Positions 6,407 through 13,316 of a stretch of 24,762 nucleotides of DNA are shown here, piece after piece. How positions within the stretch are numbered: the first letter of the stretch is position 1; each line of letters starts with the position of its first letter. The notes below the pieces were generated by a model. The model was not told where the DNA came from. It worked only from the letters and a program-made list of their open reading frames with translations, and ran no database searches. This stretch comes from a virus. A program made the translations under genes and the position numbers. The stretch is from IMG/VR virus record IMGVR_UViG_3300045738_001183, positions 1 through 24,762 of that record; one strand, written 5' to 3'.

Positions 6407-7314
6407 AATGTTTATTACATGGATTTCTTGTGGCAGGGTTAGCGATTGCTATTATTTTTTCTGGCATCAATGCTGCTCAGGCATCACCAACAAAAGTCAA
6501 AATAGAGACTACTCATCGAACTGGCAGCCACATAGGAAGGGTGCGAGTAAATGGCGGTGTAGTTAGGTTGTTGGTGCTCAAACATTGCTATGAAGAGGTG
6601 GCCGATGACGAAGAGCGTGAAATTTTTCAAGCTGCTGAACTTGCAGCTACAAAAGGGTTGGAAATTAAGGATATAGGTGGGTTCCACATTGATCGAGATG
6701 GCCATGCTCCTCGCCTTGTTTGGAGCAAAAAATGCACCTTGAGTAATTTGAAGGCATTCATTAGTCAACAAATGAAAGTGGCTGCGGTTGCAGGAGATAC
6801 TCTGTTAATTTACACCACAGGTCATGGAAGTAGTGATGGCGATATGGATTTGCTAGGGCAACGTAAGAACATTATGAAGATATTAGCCGAGGCAGCAGAG
6901 GAAAACAATCAAGAAACACTGTGGTGGCAATCTAGTTGTTATGCTGCCGCTGGACTTCCATCTATTTCTATTCTAAACGAAAGACAACAAGAATTGTTGT
7001 CCATGATTGCTAGTTCTTCTGCTGATCTTCAAAGTTATTGGGGCGATCAAACAGAGCCAATGCTAAGAGTTTTTGTAGCAATGGCAGAGAAAGACCCGTC
7101 ATTGGATGCTAATCAGGATGGTGAAATTACATCTGGAGAGCTATCTGCATTTCTAAATAAAGTGAAGAGCGGATCGGGAAACTTGGTATTTTCCAAGAGT
7201 CCTGATGAACCAATATTTGGCTTGATTGGCCCTTGGAGTTTGCCAATTATTGATCGCAACAATAATCAAAGCATGTATAAGAGAGGATACATTCCGACCC
7301 CCTTGCCTATTTGA
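6403..7314 (+). CDS. Exported caspase-like (clan CD) protease with EF-hand
   Basis: 303 aa. Residues 1-27 are a signal peptide: short positive start, hydrophobic core, then AQA before S28. The peptidase part shows the clan CD layout. LLIYTTGHGSSDGD has catalytic-type H141-G142, and ETLWWQSSCYAAAGL has C179 after a hydrophobic strand. Legumain, gingipain and caspase relatives have the same HG and (A/S)C pairs. Residues 235-246 (DANQDGEITSGE) are a perfect 12-residue EF-hand calcium loop, with D235, N237, D239 and E246 as ligands. Calcium may control activity, as in some metacaspases. It overlaps the PAS gene by 4 bases and the M14 carboxypeptidase gene by 8 bases tail to tail. Its role in the phage is unknown; cutting an envelope or surface protein is inference. 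Confidence 0.65.
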   Translation: MKCLLHGFLVAGLAIAIIFSGINAAQASPTKVKIETTHRTGSHIGRVRVNGGVVRLLVLKHCYEEVADDEEREIFQAAELAATKGLEIKDIGGFHIDRDGHAPRLVWSKKCTLSNLKAFISQQMKVAAVAGDTLLIYTTGHGSSDGDMDLLGQRKNIMKILAEAAEENNQETLWWQSSCYAAAGLPSISILNERQQELLSMIASSSADLQSYWGDQTEPMLRVFVAMAEKDPSLDANQDGEITSGELSAFLNKVKSGSGNLVFSKSPDEPIFGLIGPWSLPIIDRNNNQSMYKRGYIPTPLPI

Positions 7315-8278
7315 TTTCAACAAGTGGGGCTTCTTGAATGAAGTGTTGTACGGCTGTAAAAGTCATTTCAAATTCGGTTTTGATATCACTCTGAGATGGT
7401 ATGTTTTGATGTGTCCCAAATTCCATCACAATGGCGAATGCGCCATTTCTGTAATACCAATCTATTTCGGTTCCGAAGATGGGTCTATTATACATCTGAC
7501 AGGCATGCTTAATTTTGTACCCACTTAAACGCCCCATCTCGCCTATGATTTTTTGGTAGTCATCTTCATTTGGAGAGGTTTTTGTTTGGTCTCCCCAAGG
7601 GATTAAATAGACTCGACCCCAAGTGTGCCCGGAGATAACAGCATTGGGTTTTATTTGTTTGAACAAATTCTGAATTGCGGCAACTGGAGGAACGGATTTT
7701 TTATCTGGATTTCTTGGTCCTGGAAAGTCTCGATTGGGATCAACTCCATTTACATATCTGCTTTGTGGATAACTATCTGGCGATATTACTGGAATAAAGT
7801 ATATGTCTCTAGTATCTATTAATTCTGTAATTCTCTGGTCTTTTCCATATCTCTCTAACATGGTTCCAATGTACCCCATTATTGTACTAGCGGAAAGAGG
7901 TTCATTGCCGTGTATACATGCAGTAATAAGGACTTTAGGTTTAGGTTTAACTTTCAGCTTGTTGGTTACCCGAATATAATAAAGGCTAATTCCTTTTGCG
8001 CTTTTACCATATGTGCCAACTTCTGTTAAATCCTTGGCTTCTTGGTTCCAAATTTTGAGTTGTGAAACTGTAGCTGTGTAGTCCAGATAGCTAGGTATCT
8101 GGATGGTAATGTTTGGTGATTCTGGTGCAACGGGTTGTTGAATTGGTGGCTGATAATATTGCCCCCACGGTGTCTGGGTTATTTGTGTCTGTTGCGGTGG
8201 TGTTAACGTGAATAGGATAGCAAGAGTGCTTAAACAAGTAGCCACCGTTACAACCGCATAATCCTTTATGCTTATCAT
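7307..8278 (-). CDS. Exported M14-family zinc carboxypeptidase
   Basis: 323 aa. Residues 8-25 are a hydrophobic signal or anchor. A proline/glutamine-rich linker to about 55 follows, so the enzyme is probably exported and tethered. The M14 zinc site is complete: H123 and E126 in CIHGNEP, and H218 in SGHTWGR. Substrate-binding N182-R183 is in GVDPNRDFPG, and the catalytic E286 is in AIVMEFGTH. M14 enzymes remove C-terminal residues from peptides or cut peptidoglycan stem peptides, and the latter would suit a phage. There is no Shine-Dalgarno; CGCTAAATAC stands 4 bases before the ATG. The gene converges on the caspase-like protease gene, with an 8-base 3' overlap. Confidence 0.85.
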   Translation of the reverse strand: MISIKDYAVVTVATCLSTLAILFTLTPPQQTQITQTPWGQYYQPPIQQPVAPESPNITIQIPSYLDYTATVSQLKIWNQEAKDLTEVGTYGKSAKGISLYYIRVTNKLKVKPKPKVLITACIHGNEPLSASTIMGYIGTMLERYGKDQRITELIDTRDIYFIPVISPDSYPQSRYVNGVDPNRDFPGPRNPDKKSVPPVAAIQNLFKQIKPNAVISGHTWGRVYLIPWGDQTKTSPNEDDYQKIIGEMGRLSGYKIKHACQMYNRPIFGTEIDWYYRNGAFAIVMEFGTHQNIPSQSDIKTEFEMTFTAVQHFIQEAPLVEIK

Positions 8279-8282
8279 GCAA

Positions 8283-8291
8283 GTATTTAGC
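8283..8291 (-). promoter_or_regulatory. Late-promoter-like motif GCTAAATAC
   Basis: Minus-strand GCTAAATAC (8291-8283) lies 4 bases before the ATG of the carboxypeptidase. Its TAA is also the stop codon of the upstream glycosyltransferase gene. No ribosome site is present, so the message would be almost leaderless. Confidence 0.5.
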
Positions 8292-9246
8292 GACTGGAAA
8301 CTATTTTAGTTCCTTCTAAAATACTCTGACAACTTTGTATCATTTCTTGGGGATGGTCTTTATATTTACTTAGGTCCATTGGCCAATCATCGTTTCCTAA
8401 TCTTTTTCCTCCCAAGATTAAAGCATTATTGTAAAAGCTGCGGGCACGTTTGTAATCCTTTTGTTTGTAATAAATGTCTGCCAATAAACACCAAAATTCG
8501 GCCATCAATGGCCTAACAGCTAAGCAAGGTAGGATTTGATCTAGAGCGATATTCGCATTCTTTTTAACGTATAATTGTGTAGTGGCTACGTAGTATTTCA
8601 TCATGACTACTGATTTGCCTTGGTTTTCTTGGAATAAGTAATGATTTGCCTCATTAAGAAATTCATCATAATTGCCCATCGTTAAAAGATTGCAAGCTTT
8701 GTAGTAATGCGGCTTATGCGAAGTTGGAGAATCAATCATCCAGCGGTCAATTATTTTCATTTTATATTTTATATCTGGGTTTTCTTTAGAGTATACAATT
8801 ACCGGGAGCATATTAGAGCACACTACTTCTACATGCTCATGAACTGGGTTAACAAATTGTAACGCAGTTTGTCTGTGCCATATTCTTACCTCCTTGGTAA
8901 TCATTTTTCCTTGTAGAATTTGGATGGAATAACAAGTAGCCAATGTTCCATCTCCATCTAGCATTTTTATTTTGGCATGACCACTGACTACTATCTCCCA
9001 AGGCTCGATAAACATTATCCAATTAGAGTCACTGGCATTTAGAAGAGAGTTTTTTGCTTTACTGTAATCCATATCCCAAGCTAATTCGACTAGTTTTGTA
9101 TTATATTTGCGGCAGATTTTTAGGGTATCATCTTCACTACCAAGATCGCCCACAAATATTTCGCAATTAAGAGGCAAGAGGGATTGTAGCGTTTTCCCTA
9201 TTGTCTTTTCATTGTTTTTGACTAGTAGATGAATTGCTAACGACAT
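8287..9246 (-). CDS. GT2-family glycosyltransferase with C-terminal TPR-like repeats
   Basis: 319 aa. The GT-A part is at 1-95. It has IHLLVKNNEKTIGKTLQSLL, then the nucleotide-sugar signature GDLGSEDDT (33-41), WDMDYSKAKNSLL (57-69) and WIMFIEPWE (76-84) where relatives have a D-x-D/E. This matches the SunS-like GT2 subgroup. Residues about 185-285 look like TPR helices (LADIYYKQKDYKRARSFYNNA), usual in bacterial relatives of this type. It would transfer a sugar to a protein or surface glycan; the acceptor is unknown. The usual DxD is replaced by EPWE, so metal use may differ. The start overlaps the end of the 60-aa gene. Its stop codon forms part of the promoter of the carboxypeptidase gene. 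Confidence 0.8.
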   Translation of the reverse strand: MSLAIHLLVKNNEKTIGKTLQSLLPLNCEIFVGDLGSEDDTLKICRKYNTKLVELAWDMDYSKAKNSLLNASDSNWIMFIEPWEIVVSGHAKIKMLDGDGTLATCYSIQILQGKMITKEVRIWHRQTALQFVNPVHEHVEVVCSNMLPVIVYSKENPDIKYKMKIIDRWMIDSPTSHKPHYYKACNLLTMGNYDEFLNEANHYLFQENQGKSVVMMKYYVATTQLYVKKNANIALDQILPCLAVRPLMAEFWCLLADIYYKQKDYKRARSFYNNALILGGKRLGNDDWPMDLSKYKDHPQEMIQSCQSILEGTKIVSSR

Positions 9247-9391
9247 GGAATTTCTCTTTTATTAGATGTTCTATTGCTAATGATTCTGGCTCCATGCCCA
9301 CTGAATCGTAATATTTTTTTAAATCTACATATGCTTTTTCTGCATCTGGGTTCTCTAATAGTGTCAGTAAACAAGTTATTACATCAGGCAT
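9209..9391 (-). CDS. Small 60-aa helical protein, unknown
   Basis: The peptide is helix-rich and TPR-like in flavour (ENPDAEKAYVDLKKYYDSVG). It may be a small partner of the glycosyltransferase or a piece of its TPR region. It overlaps the glycosyltransferase start by 38 bases in another frame. No Shine-Dalgarno precedes the ATG, and only 13 bases separate it from the divergent ATG at 9405, so it would need a leaderless message. There is no close alternative ATG. Confidence 0.5.
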   Translation of the reverse strand: MPDVITCLLTLLENPDAEKAYVDLKKYYDSVGMEPESLAIEHLIKEKFHVVSNSSTSQKQ

Positions 9392-9404
9392 AATTTAATA
9401 TAGT

Positions 9405-10241
9405 ATGGAAATCGCCCCACTTAAAAAAAGAAAAACAATTGATAGTCCTTGGGAGGGAAATTGTAAGAAAAAGCCGTGGAACTACACGGTTACAGCAATG
9501 ATTCCTGTGTTGGATACTTTTGAAGAACTCAAGATTTGTGTTGATATTCTTAGGCTGCAAACAGAACAGCCATTTATCATGATTATTGATACCGGTAGCT
9601 GTAACGAAGAATTAGAAAAGATCATGACAATGCGAGATGAAGACCTTGAAGTTCATTCTATTAGAGTTAATGGGGCAATGCATCCTTCTGACTTTCCTGC
9701 TTGGGCAATGGATATGTCTTTTTCTCTATGTAGAACTAAGTTTGCCTTTGCTACTCATGCTGATTGTTTTATTCGAAGGCGTGAACTAATATCAGATATG
9801 TTAGAATTATGTAAACAGCACTCAGTTGTAGGTTATGAAATAAGCCCAAGGCCACATAGCGATTGGAAGGGCATGGTGTCGCACACTGCTACTATGTATC
9901 ACATGCCAACAATGGATAAAATCGGTTTTGGTTGGAGTCTTAGAAGATTGGCCAACATTTATAACATAGCCGATTACAAACCCAGTCCATTTCGTCCAAA
10001 TTGGCCGGATACTGAAATACTTGGTAATTATATTTTGAGAAAATTTGATATTTCCCCCTATCTTATAGGATCAGAGGATAACTTTGTCAGAAACAAAGAT
10101 GACAACATAGATCACTGTAGAAGCATAACATCGGGCAAGCTGTATAGTCCGCCGTATATGGAAAAAGCGAATGAATGGCTTTTAGATGCTAAGCTAGAAG
10201 CAAAGAAAAGAATAGAAATGTGGCGGAAACAGAATGAATAG
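9405..10241 (+). CDS. GT2-like glycosyltransferase (GT-A fold)
   Basis: 278 aa. It has a Rossmann-like start YTVTAMIPVLDTFEELKIC (27-45), then IMIIDTGSCNEELEK with DTGS at 62-65 in the donor-binding position, and FAFATHADCFIRRRELI where H-A-D (118-120) stands for the DxD metal motif. The basic N-terminus (PLKKRKT) and a basic helical C-terminus (LEAKKRIEMWRKQ) flank the domain. The acceptor is unknown. It is divergent from the other glycosyltransferase region with 13 bases between starts and without a ribosome site. It lies upstream of the late sigma gene on the same strand. Confidence 0.7.
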   Translation: MEIAPLKKRKTIDSPWEGNCKKKPWNYTVTAMIPVLDTFEELKICVDILRLQTEQPFIMIIDTGSCNEELEKIMTMRDEDLEVHSIRVNGAMHPSDFPAWAMDMSFSLCRTKFAFATHADCFIRRRELISDMLELCKQHSVVGYEISPRPHSDWKGMVSHTATMYHMPTMDKIGFGWSLRRLANIYNIADYKPSPFRPNWPDTEILGNYILRKFDISPYLIGSEDNFVRNKDDNIDHCRSITSGKLYSPPYMEKANEWLLDAKLEAKKRIEMWRKQNE

Positions 10242-10297
10242 AAAAATGAACGATCAATTAGTATATAAACATCCAATTATTCATCTGACTGGTACGA

Positions 10298-10861
10298 ATG
10301 ACTACAGAATATCTGAACAACAGAACATTCGAGAAAATTATACAGAAGTTTCAAAGTTCTAAAAAAGATAAAGCAAGGTATGAGCTAATCATAGAGGATT
10401 TAAGCGGCATAAAGACAAGAAAGTCTAAAAGGAAAACATTCTCTAAAAAGGACAATAGATTACTATCTGATAATCAATCGTTGTATAAAAAAGCCTCTAC
10501 TGAGTTTGACGAATCTCAGTTGGATTTAGCAAATGCATTTTACAAATTGTCTGAAAATATAGTTCGCTATGCCAAGTTCAATTTGATTGATGCTGATGAC
10601 GCCGTTCAAGAAGGTGTGATGATTTGCTTTGAAAAGATTGACCGGTTCGACCCCTGTAAGGGGAAGGCTTTTAACTATATGACAACTTGCATACTAAATC
10701 ATTTTAGGCAATTGTATAGAACCGCAAGAAATTACAATGAATTGAAGAAAAAGTACCACGATTTCTTATCGATACAATGGAATACCACCATCATTAGAAA
10801 TGGCAAAGAAATTTCTAGTTGGCAGCCAAGTACAACAAATTATCGTGGTAAGTCTTTTTAG
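10298..10861 (+). CDS. T4 gp55-like late sigma factor
   Basis: 187 aa. The N-terminus (EYLNNRTFEKIIQKF) resembles the YVNNKE...I start of T4 gp55. A basic linker follows at 35-52. Residues about 75-157 are a sigma region 2-like block: LANAFYKLSENIVRYAKF, then DADDAVQEGVMICFEKIDRFDP and FNYMTTCILNHFRQLYRTAR. The last two correspond to the core-binding and -10-recognition helices. T4 gp55 (185 aa) has the same length and ends in the same Y-rich KKYHDF region. In T4 it directs the host polymerase to TATAAATA late promoters with gp33 and the sliding clamp. This agrees with the repeated CTAAATAC/ATAAATAC motif in the window. No Shine-Dalgarno is seen at the start, so a message with an unusual 5' end is likely. 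Confidence 0.75.
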   Translation: MTTEYLNNRTFEKIIQKFQSSKKDKARYELIIEDLSGIKTRKSKRKTFSKKDNRLLSDNQSLYKKASTEFDESQLDLANAFYKLSENIVRYAKFNLIDADDAVQEGVMICFEKIDRFDPCKGKAFNYMTTCILNHFRQLYRTARNYNELKKKYHDFLSIQWNTTIIRNGKEISSWQPSTTNYRGKSF

Positions 10862-10898
10862 TATTGAATCTAGCTAATCTATAGGTTATAATTTCTAT

Positions 10899-11156
10899 AT
10901 GCAAAAATCAAGCATGATTGATATACTTGAGAGGCAAGAAGTCATTGATAAATTGGTTGCTCAAGGATTTGGCGAACTAGTTGAAGCATTTTTGATGAAT
11001 GAGAGTCTAGTTTACACCAAGAAGGGCAGGCTTAACAAAAGTGGCGCTTGCAGAGTTCTAGGTTGGAAAACCAAGCAATTAGAAGATGCCCTACTGGCTT
11101 GTAGGGAAATATTACAACCAGAATTTTGTGATGTTGATGAGGAAGATGAGGATTAA
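10899..11156 (+). CDS. Small HTH-like protein with acidic tail
   Basis: 85 aa. Residues about 40-72 (KKGRLNKSGACRVLGWKTKQ) look like a helix-turn-helix similar in shape to sigma region 4 or to small regulators. The last ten residues are almost all D and E. It lies 37 bases after the late sigma gene on the same strand, after a short AT-rich leader without a ribosome site. Because gp55-type sigmas lack region 4 and work with a coactivator (gp33 in T4), this could be the partner. I see no direct gp33 similarity, so that is inference from position. Confidence 0.55.
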   Translation: MQKSSMIDILERQEVIDKLVAQGFGELVEAFLMNESLVYTKKGRLNKSGACRVLGWKTKQLEDALLACREILQPEFCDVDEEDED

Positions 11157-11171
11157 AAATTCATATTCCAA

Positions 11172-11705
11172 TTAGCATTCTGTTACTATAAAGGCTCGAT
11201 CATATCGTAGGGTTATTTCGGCTGTAACGTATTCTGAGCTACTCATATCTAGTTCCCCAAATTCAACTGTTTGCGGCCAAGCATTTTCAAAGAACCATAT
11301 TTCTAGTGGGTCACCACAACCACTCAATAGTTCTAATCTAGCATTTTTCTTAAACGGGCCAGCCACAGCGGTTTGCCCTCCATCTCCAGATGGAGACCAT
11401 TTGCCTTCACAAGGATTATATACCTGTTGAAACCAAGCAAACACTGGATGAATTGGTATTGCTAGATCATAAAGCACCAATGTAATTGGTTTCCAATCTG
11501 GTTTGCTGGGATAGAAAAATGTTTCATTTAGGTGTTGTACTTCCATTTCTTTAAATGTCATGGATGGTCTGGCACTCTTCAATGGTGGCAGAGATTTTAC
11601 GCCACTTGCGCTGATATCGTCTATCTTAAATAACCAGCGAAATTTTCTCTTGAAGCAAGTTTGAGAGCCTCCTAATCCAAATTGTAGCCCCATTGGTTCG
11701 CCCAT
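11172..11705 (-). CDS. T4 gp19-like tail tube protein, second copy
   Basis: 177 aa. It is clearly a paralogue of the 12637-13239 protein. Both have FKRKFRW near the start, GCG(D/N)PLE(I/V)W in the second half, and NFGELD/EFGELDMSSSE followed by a repeated-strand ending (AEITLRYDRA). This is the pattern of gp19-type tube proteins, which stack as hexamers inside the sheath. Two copies may serve the main tube and a terminal ring, or different tail parts. The ATG overlaps the sulfotransferase stop (TAATG), so it is made from the sulfotransferase message and not with the sheath. Confidence 0.75.
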   Translation of the reverse strand: MGEPMGLQFGLGGSQTCFKRKFRWLFKIDDISASGVKSLPPLKSARPSMTFKEMEVQHLNETFFYPSKPDWKPITLVLYDLAIPIHPVFAWFQQVYNPCEGKWSPSGDGGQTAVAGPFKKNARLELLSGCGDPLEIWFFENAWPQTVEFGELDMSSSEYVTAEITLRYDRAFIVTEC

Positions 11706-12469
11706 TAGTACCCCATTTCATTCATGTAGAGTTTTAATTTTGGATGTGTTTTTAACATTTCAGCCTGACGATGCTCCCCAAGTTTGAAAGTTCTTTCATG
11801 ATTGGGGGTGACTTTATGTATGACCTGCCAATTATATAGGAATTTGTCAGTCTCTTTTGTGGGATTCTCACCTATAAAAGAGAAGAGCTTATCTGTTTCA
11901 CGCTTCTTAATGCTGTTTTCTTTTTCAGATAATAAGTCTATTTGAAAAAGAAATGATTCGTTGTTTTTGTAAAATTCAATGGATTCGATCCATCTTTCTA
12001 TCCAATCTTCTATATTTTGCTTTTTACAAAAAGTGTTCTTTTGAGATTCAAATGATAAAAATGGATGACGAATGCAAACAATCCATTTAGCCTTTGGCCA
12101 TACCTCCTGCAATCTTTCGGTGACTTCTTTATTTACACACAACCAGAGAGCTTTGTGTCCCCATCTTTTCTTCTTTTGAGGCCCATAGCCTGTTATAAAG
12201 TCATGTATCATTTTTCTCCATATGTCTTCACAGTGATTTTTAGGACTACCAGCATAATGTGGAATTGGGTAATTTTTTACCGTTTCGCTCTTATTGGATT
12301 TCTTCCCCCATTGGCCTGCTTTTATCATTTTATCTAGCCAATTTACACTATCTGACCACGGGAGTTGTGGCTCTTGTCCGTGAATGTGTATGTCAGGATG
12401 CTGCGAAAGGAAAAATTGCATCCAGGTTGTTCCGCTTCGAGGAGGTCCAGTTATTATAATTGGGTCCAT
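11705..12469 (-). CDS. PAPS-dependent sulfotransferase
   Basis: 254 aa. The ATG at 12469 is chosen because the enzyme motif starts within 6 residues and ATAAATAC stands 3 bases upstream. An upstream in-frame start would put the terminator inside the gene. The 5'-phosphosulfate loop GPPRSGTTW is at 8-16. The 3'-phosphate site CIRHPFLSFES is at 132-142, with R134 and S142. Length fits the family. It transfers sulfate from PAPS to a hydroxyl or amine of a sugar, lipid or protein; the acceptor is unknown. It sits between the two tail tube genes, has its own late-type promoter and overlaps the second tube gene start. It could modify a host surface glycan or a virion component. Confidence 0.85.
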   Translation of the reverse strand: MDPIIITGPPRSGTTWMQFFLSQHPDIHIHGQEPQLPWSDSVNWLDKMIKAGQWGKKSNKSETVKNYPIPHYAGSPKNHCEDIWRKMIHDFITGYGPQKKKRWGHKALWLCVNKEVTERLQEVWPKAKWIVCIRHPFLSFESQKNTFCKKQNIEDWIERWIESIEFYKNNESFLFQIDLLSEKENSIKKRETDKLFSFIGENPTKETDKFLYNWQVIHKVTPNHERTFKLGEHRQAEMLKTHPKLKLYMNEMGY

Positions 12470-12472
12470 GTT

Positions 12473-12480
12473 GTATTTAT
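12473..12480 (-). promoter_or_regulatory. Late-promoter-like motif ATAAATAC
   Basis: Minus-strand ATAAATAC ends 3 bases before the sulfotransferase ATG and directly follows the T-tract of a terminator. One transcript therefore ends and the next begins within about 10 bases. No ribosome site is present. Confidence 0.5.
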
Positions 12481-12481
12481 G

Positions 12482-12510
12482 AAAAAAGCCCGCCAAATTT
12501 TGGCGGGCTT
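12482..12510 (-). terminator. Rho-independent terminator after tail tube 1
   Basis: A 10-bp stem AAGCCCGCCA/TGGCGGGCTT with a 5-base loop is followed on the minus strand by TTTTTT. It separates the sheath/tube transcript from the sulfotransferase/tube 2 transcript. Confidence 0.8.
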
Positions 12511-12636
12511 TTCTCTTTATGGCCTTTAATAACACTATGTCCCATTTGGCATTATTCCGCCACCATCGCCAGTGCTTCCTGCACCAATGAAGTCTAAGCG
12601 GCCAATGCCCCTTTAAATAGACATATATCAATCTTT

Positions 12637-13239
12637 TTAGAAATTCGAGTTCTGAATTTCTCGTCCCACCGTACCAGTACATGGTCCACAGCAGTTTTGT
12701 GGAGTAAAGTTCGGGCACAAAGACTTGTAGTCTACGCTAGAATATCTCAGAGTTAACTCGATAGTTGCTTCTTCTGAGCTAGAGTAGTCTAATTCGCCAA
12801 AGTTCATTGCTTGTGGCCACATGTCGTTTAGCGTCCATACCTCTAAAGGATTTCCGCAACCATCGTACATCAAGAGTGTTCCACGAGCACCATATTGGTT
12901 TCTACTGGCACCCTGCCGTAGTCGTACCGGATCAGTAAACTCATAAACGGAAGCCAAATAATTCCATAGCGATTGATTATCACTAGTTGCCACATCATAA
13001 TACGTGACTGTGATTGTTTCCCAGCTTGCTTTGCCTGGAATCCAGGTTTTTGCATTCTGGAAGTTGATTTCAGTTTCTTCAATAGTTAGGTTGGGTCTAG
13101 CGGCCAATTTGACGAAGTGTTCGTCAACTTTTTGCACACCAGTCTGCTGACAAATATCATCAATACGAAAAGTCCAACGGAACTTTCTTTTGAAGATTAA
13201 TTGCGCACCACCTAATTTTCCAATTCCCATGTCGGCCAT
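12637..13239 (-). CDS. T4 gp19-like tail tube protein, first copy
   Basis: 200 aa. It has FKRKFRWTFRIDDI (17-30), a central strand-rich region (SWETITVTYYDVA), YDGCGNPLEVWTLNDMWP and NFGELDYSSSEEATIELTLRY near 160-180, the core of gp19-type tube proteins. The C-terminus ends in a cysteine-rich CCGPC tail absent from the second copy. The gene follows the sheath gene in the usual T4-like order, with a GAGGAG ribosome site about 10 bases before the ATG. It forms the inner tube through which DNA passes. Confidence 0.8.
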   Translation of the reverse strand: MADMGIGKLGGAQLIFKRKFRWTFRIDDICQQTGVQKVDEHFVKLAARPNLTIEETEINFQNAKTWIPGKASWETITVTYYDVATSDNQSLWNYLASVYEFTDPVRLRQGASRNQYGARGTLLMYDGCGNPLEVWTLNDMWPQAMNFGELDYSSSEEATIELTLRYSSVDYKSLCPNFTPQNCCGPCTGTVGREIQNSNF

Positions 13240-13275
13240 AATGTAAATTCTCCTCTACCTTTTTAGATGATTTGT

Positions 13276-13303
13276 AAAACACCCCGTCCCGAAGGACGGG
13301 GTG
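13276..13303 (-). terminator. Strong hairpin with TTCG loop between sheath and tube genes
   Basis: On the minus strand CACCCCGTCC-TTCG-GGACGGGGTG forms a perfect 10-bp stem with a stable UUCG tetraloop followed by TTTTAC. The T-run is short, so it probably attenuates rather than stops the transcript into the tube gene. That would set the sheath to tube ratio. Confidence 0.65.
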
Positions 13304-13316
13304 GTTTGTAGTGTGT

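Noticed and set aside
10246-10362. A 38-codon frame (MNDQLVYKHPIIHLTG...) overlapping the start of the late sigma gene
   Set aside because: It reads well but the sigma frame from 10298 matches the gp55 N-terminal pattern (YLNN..), so the overlapping frame is probably chance; no ribosome site precedes it.
12561-12636. Fragment GIGRLDFIGAGSTGDGGGIM on the minus strand between tube 1 and the sulfotransferase
   Set aside because: It has protein-like composition but no ATG, GTG or TTG start after the preceding stop, and only about 25 codons. It may be a remnant.
12470-12718. An 83-residue N-terminal extension of the sulfotransferase
   Set aside because: The extension overlaps tube 1 and spans a terminator, is tryptophan- and arginine-rich, and the PAPS loop stands right after the ATG at 12469.
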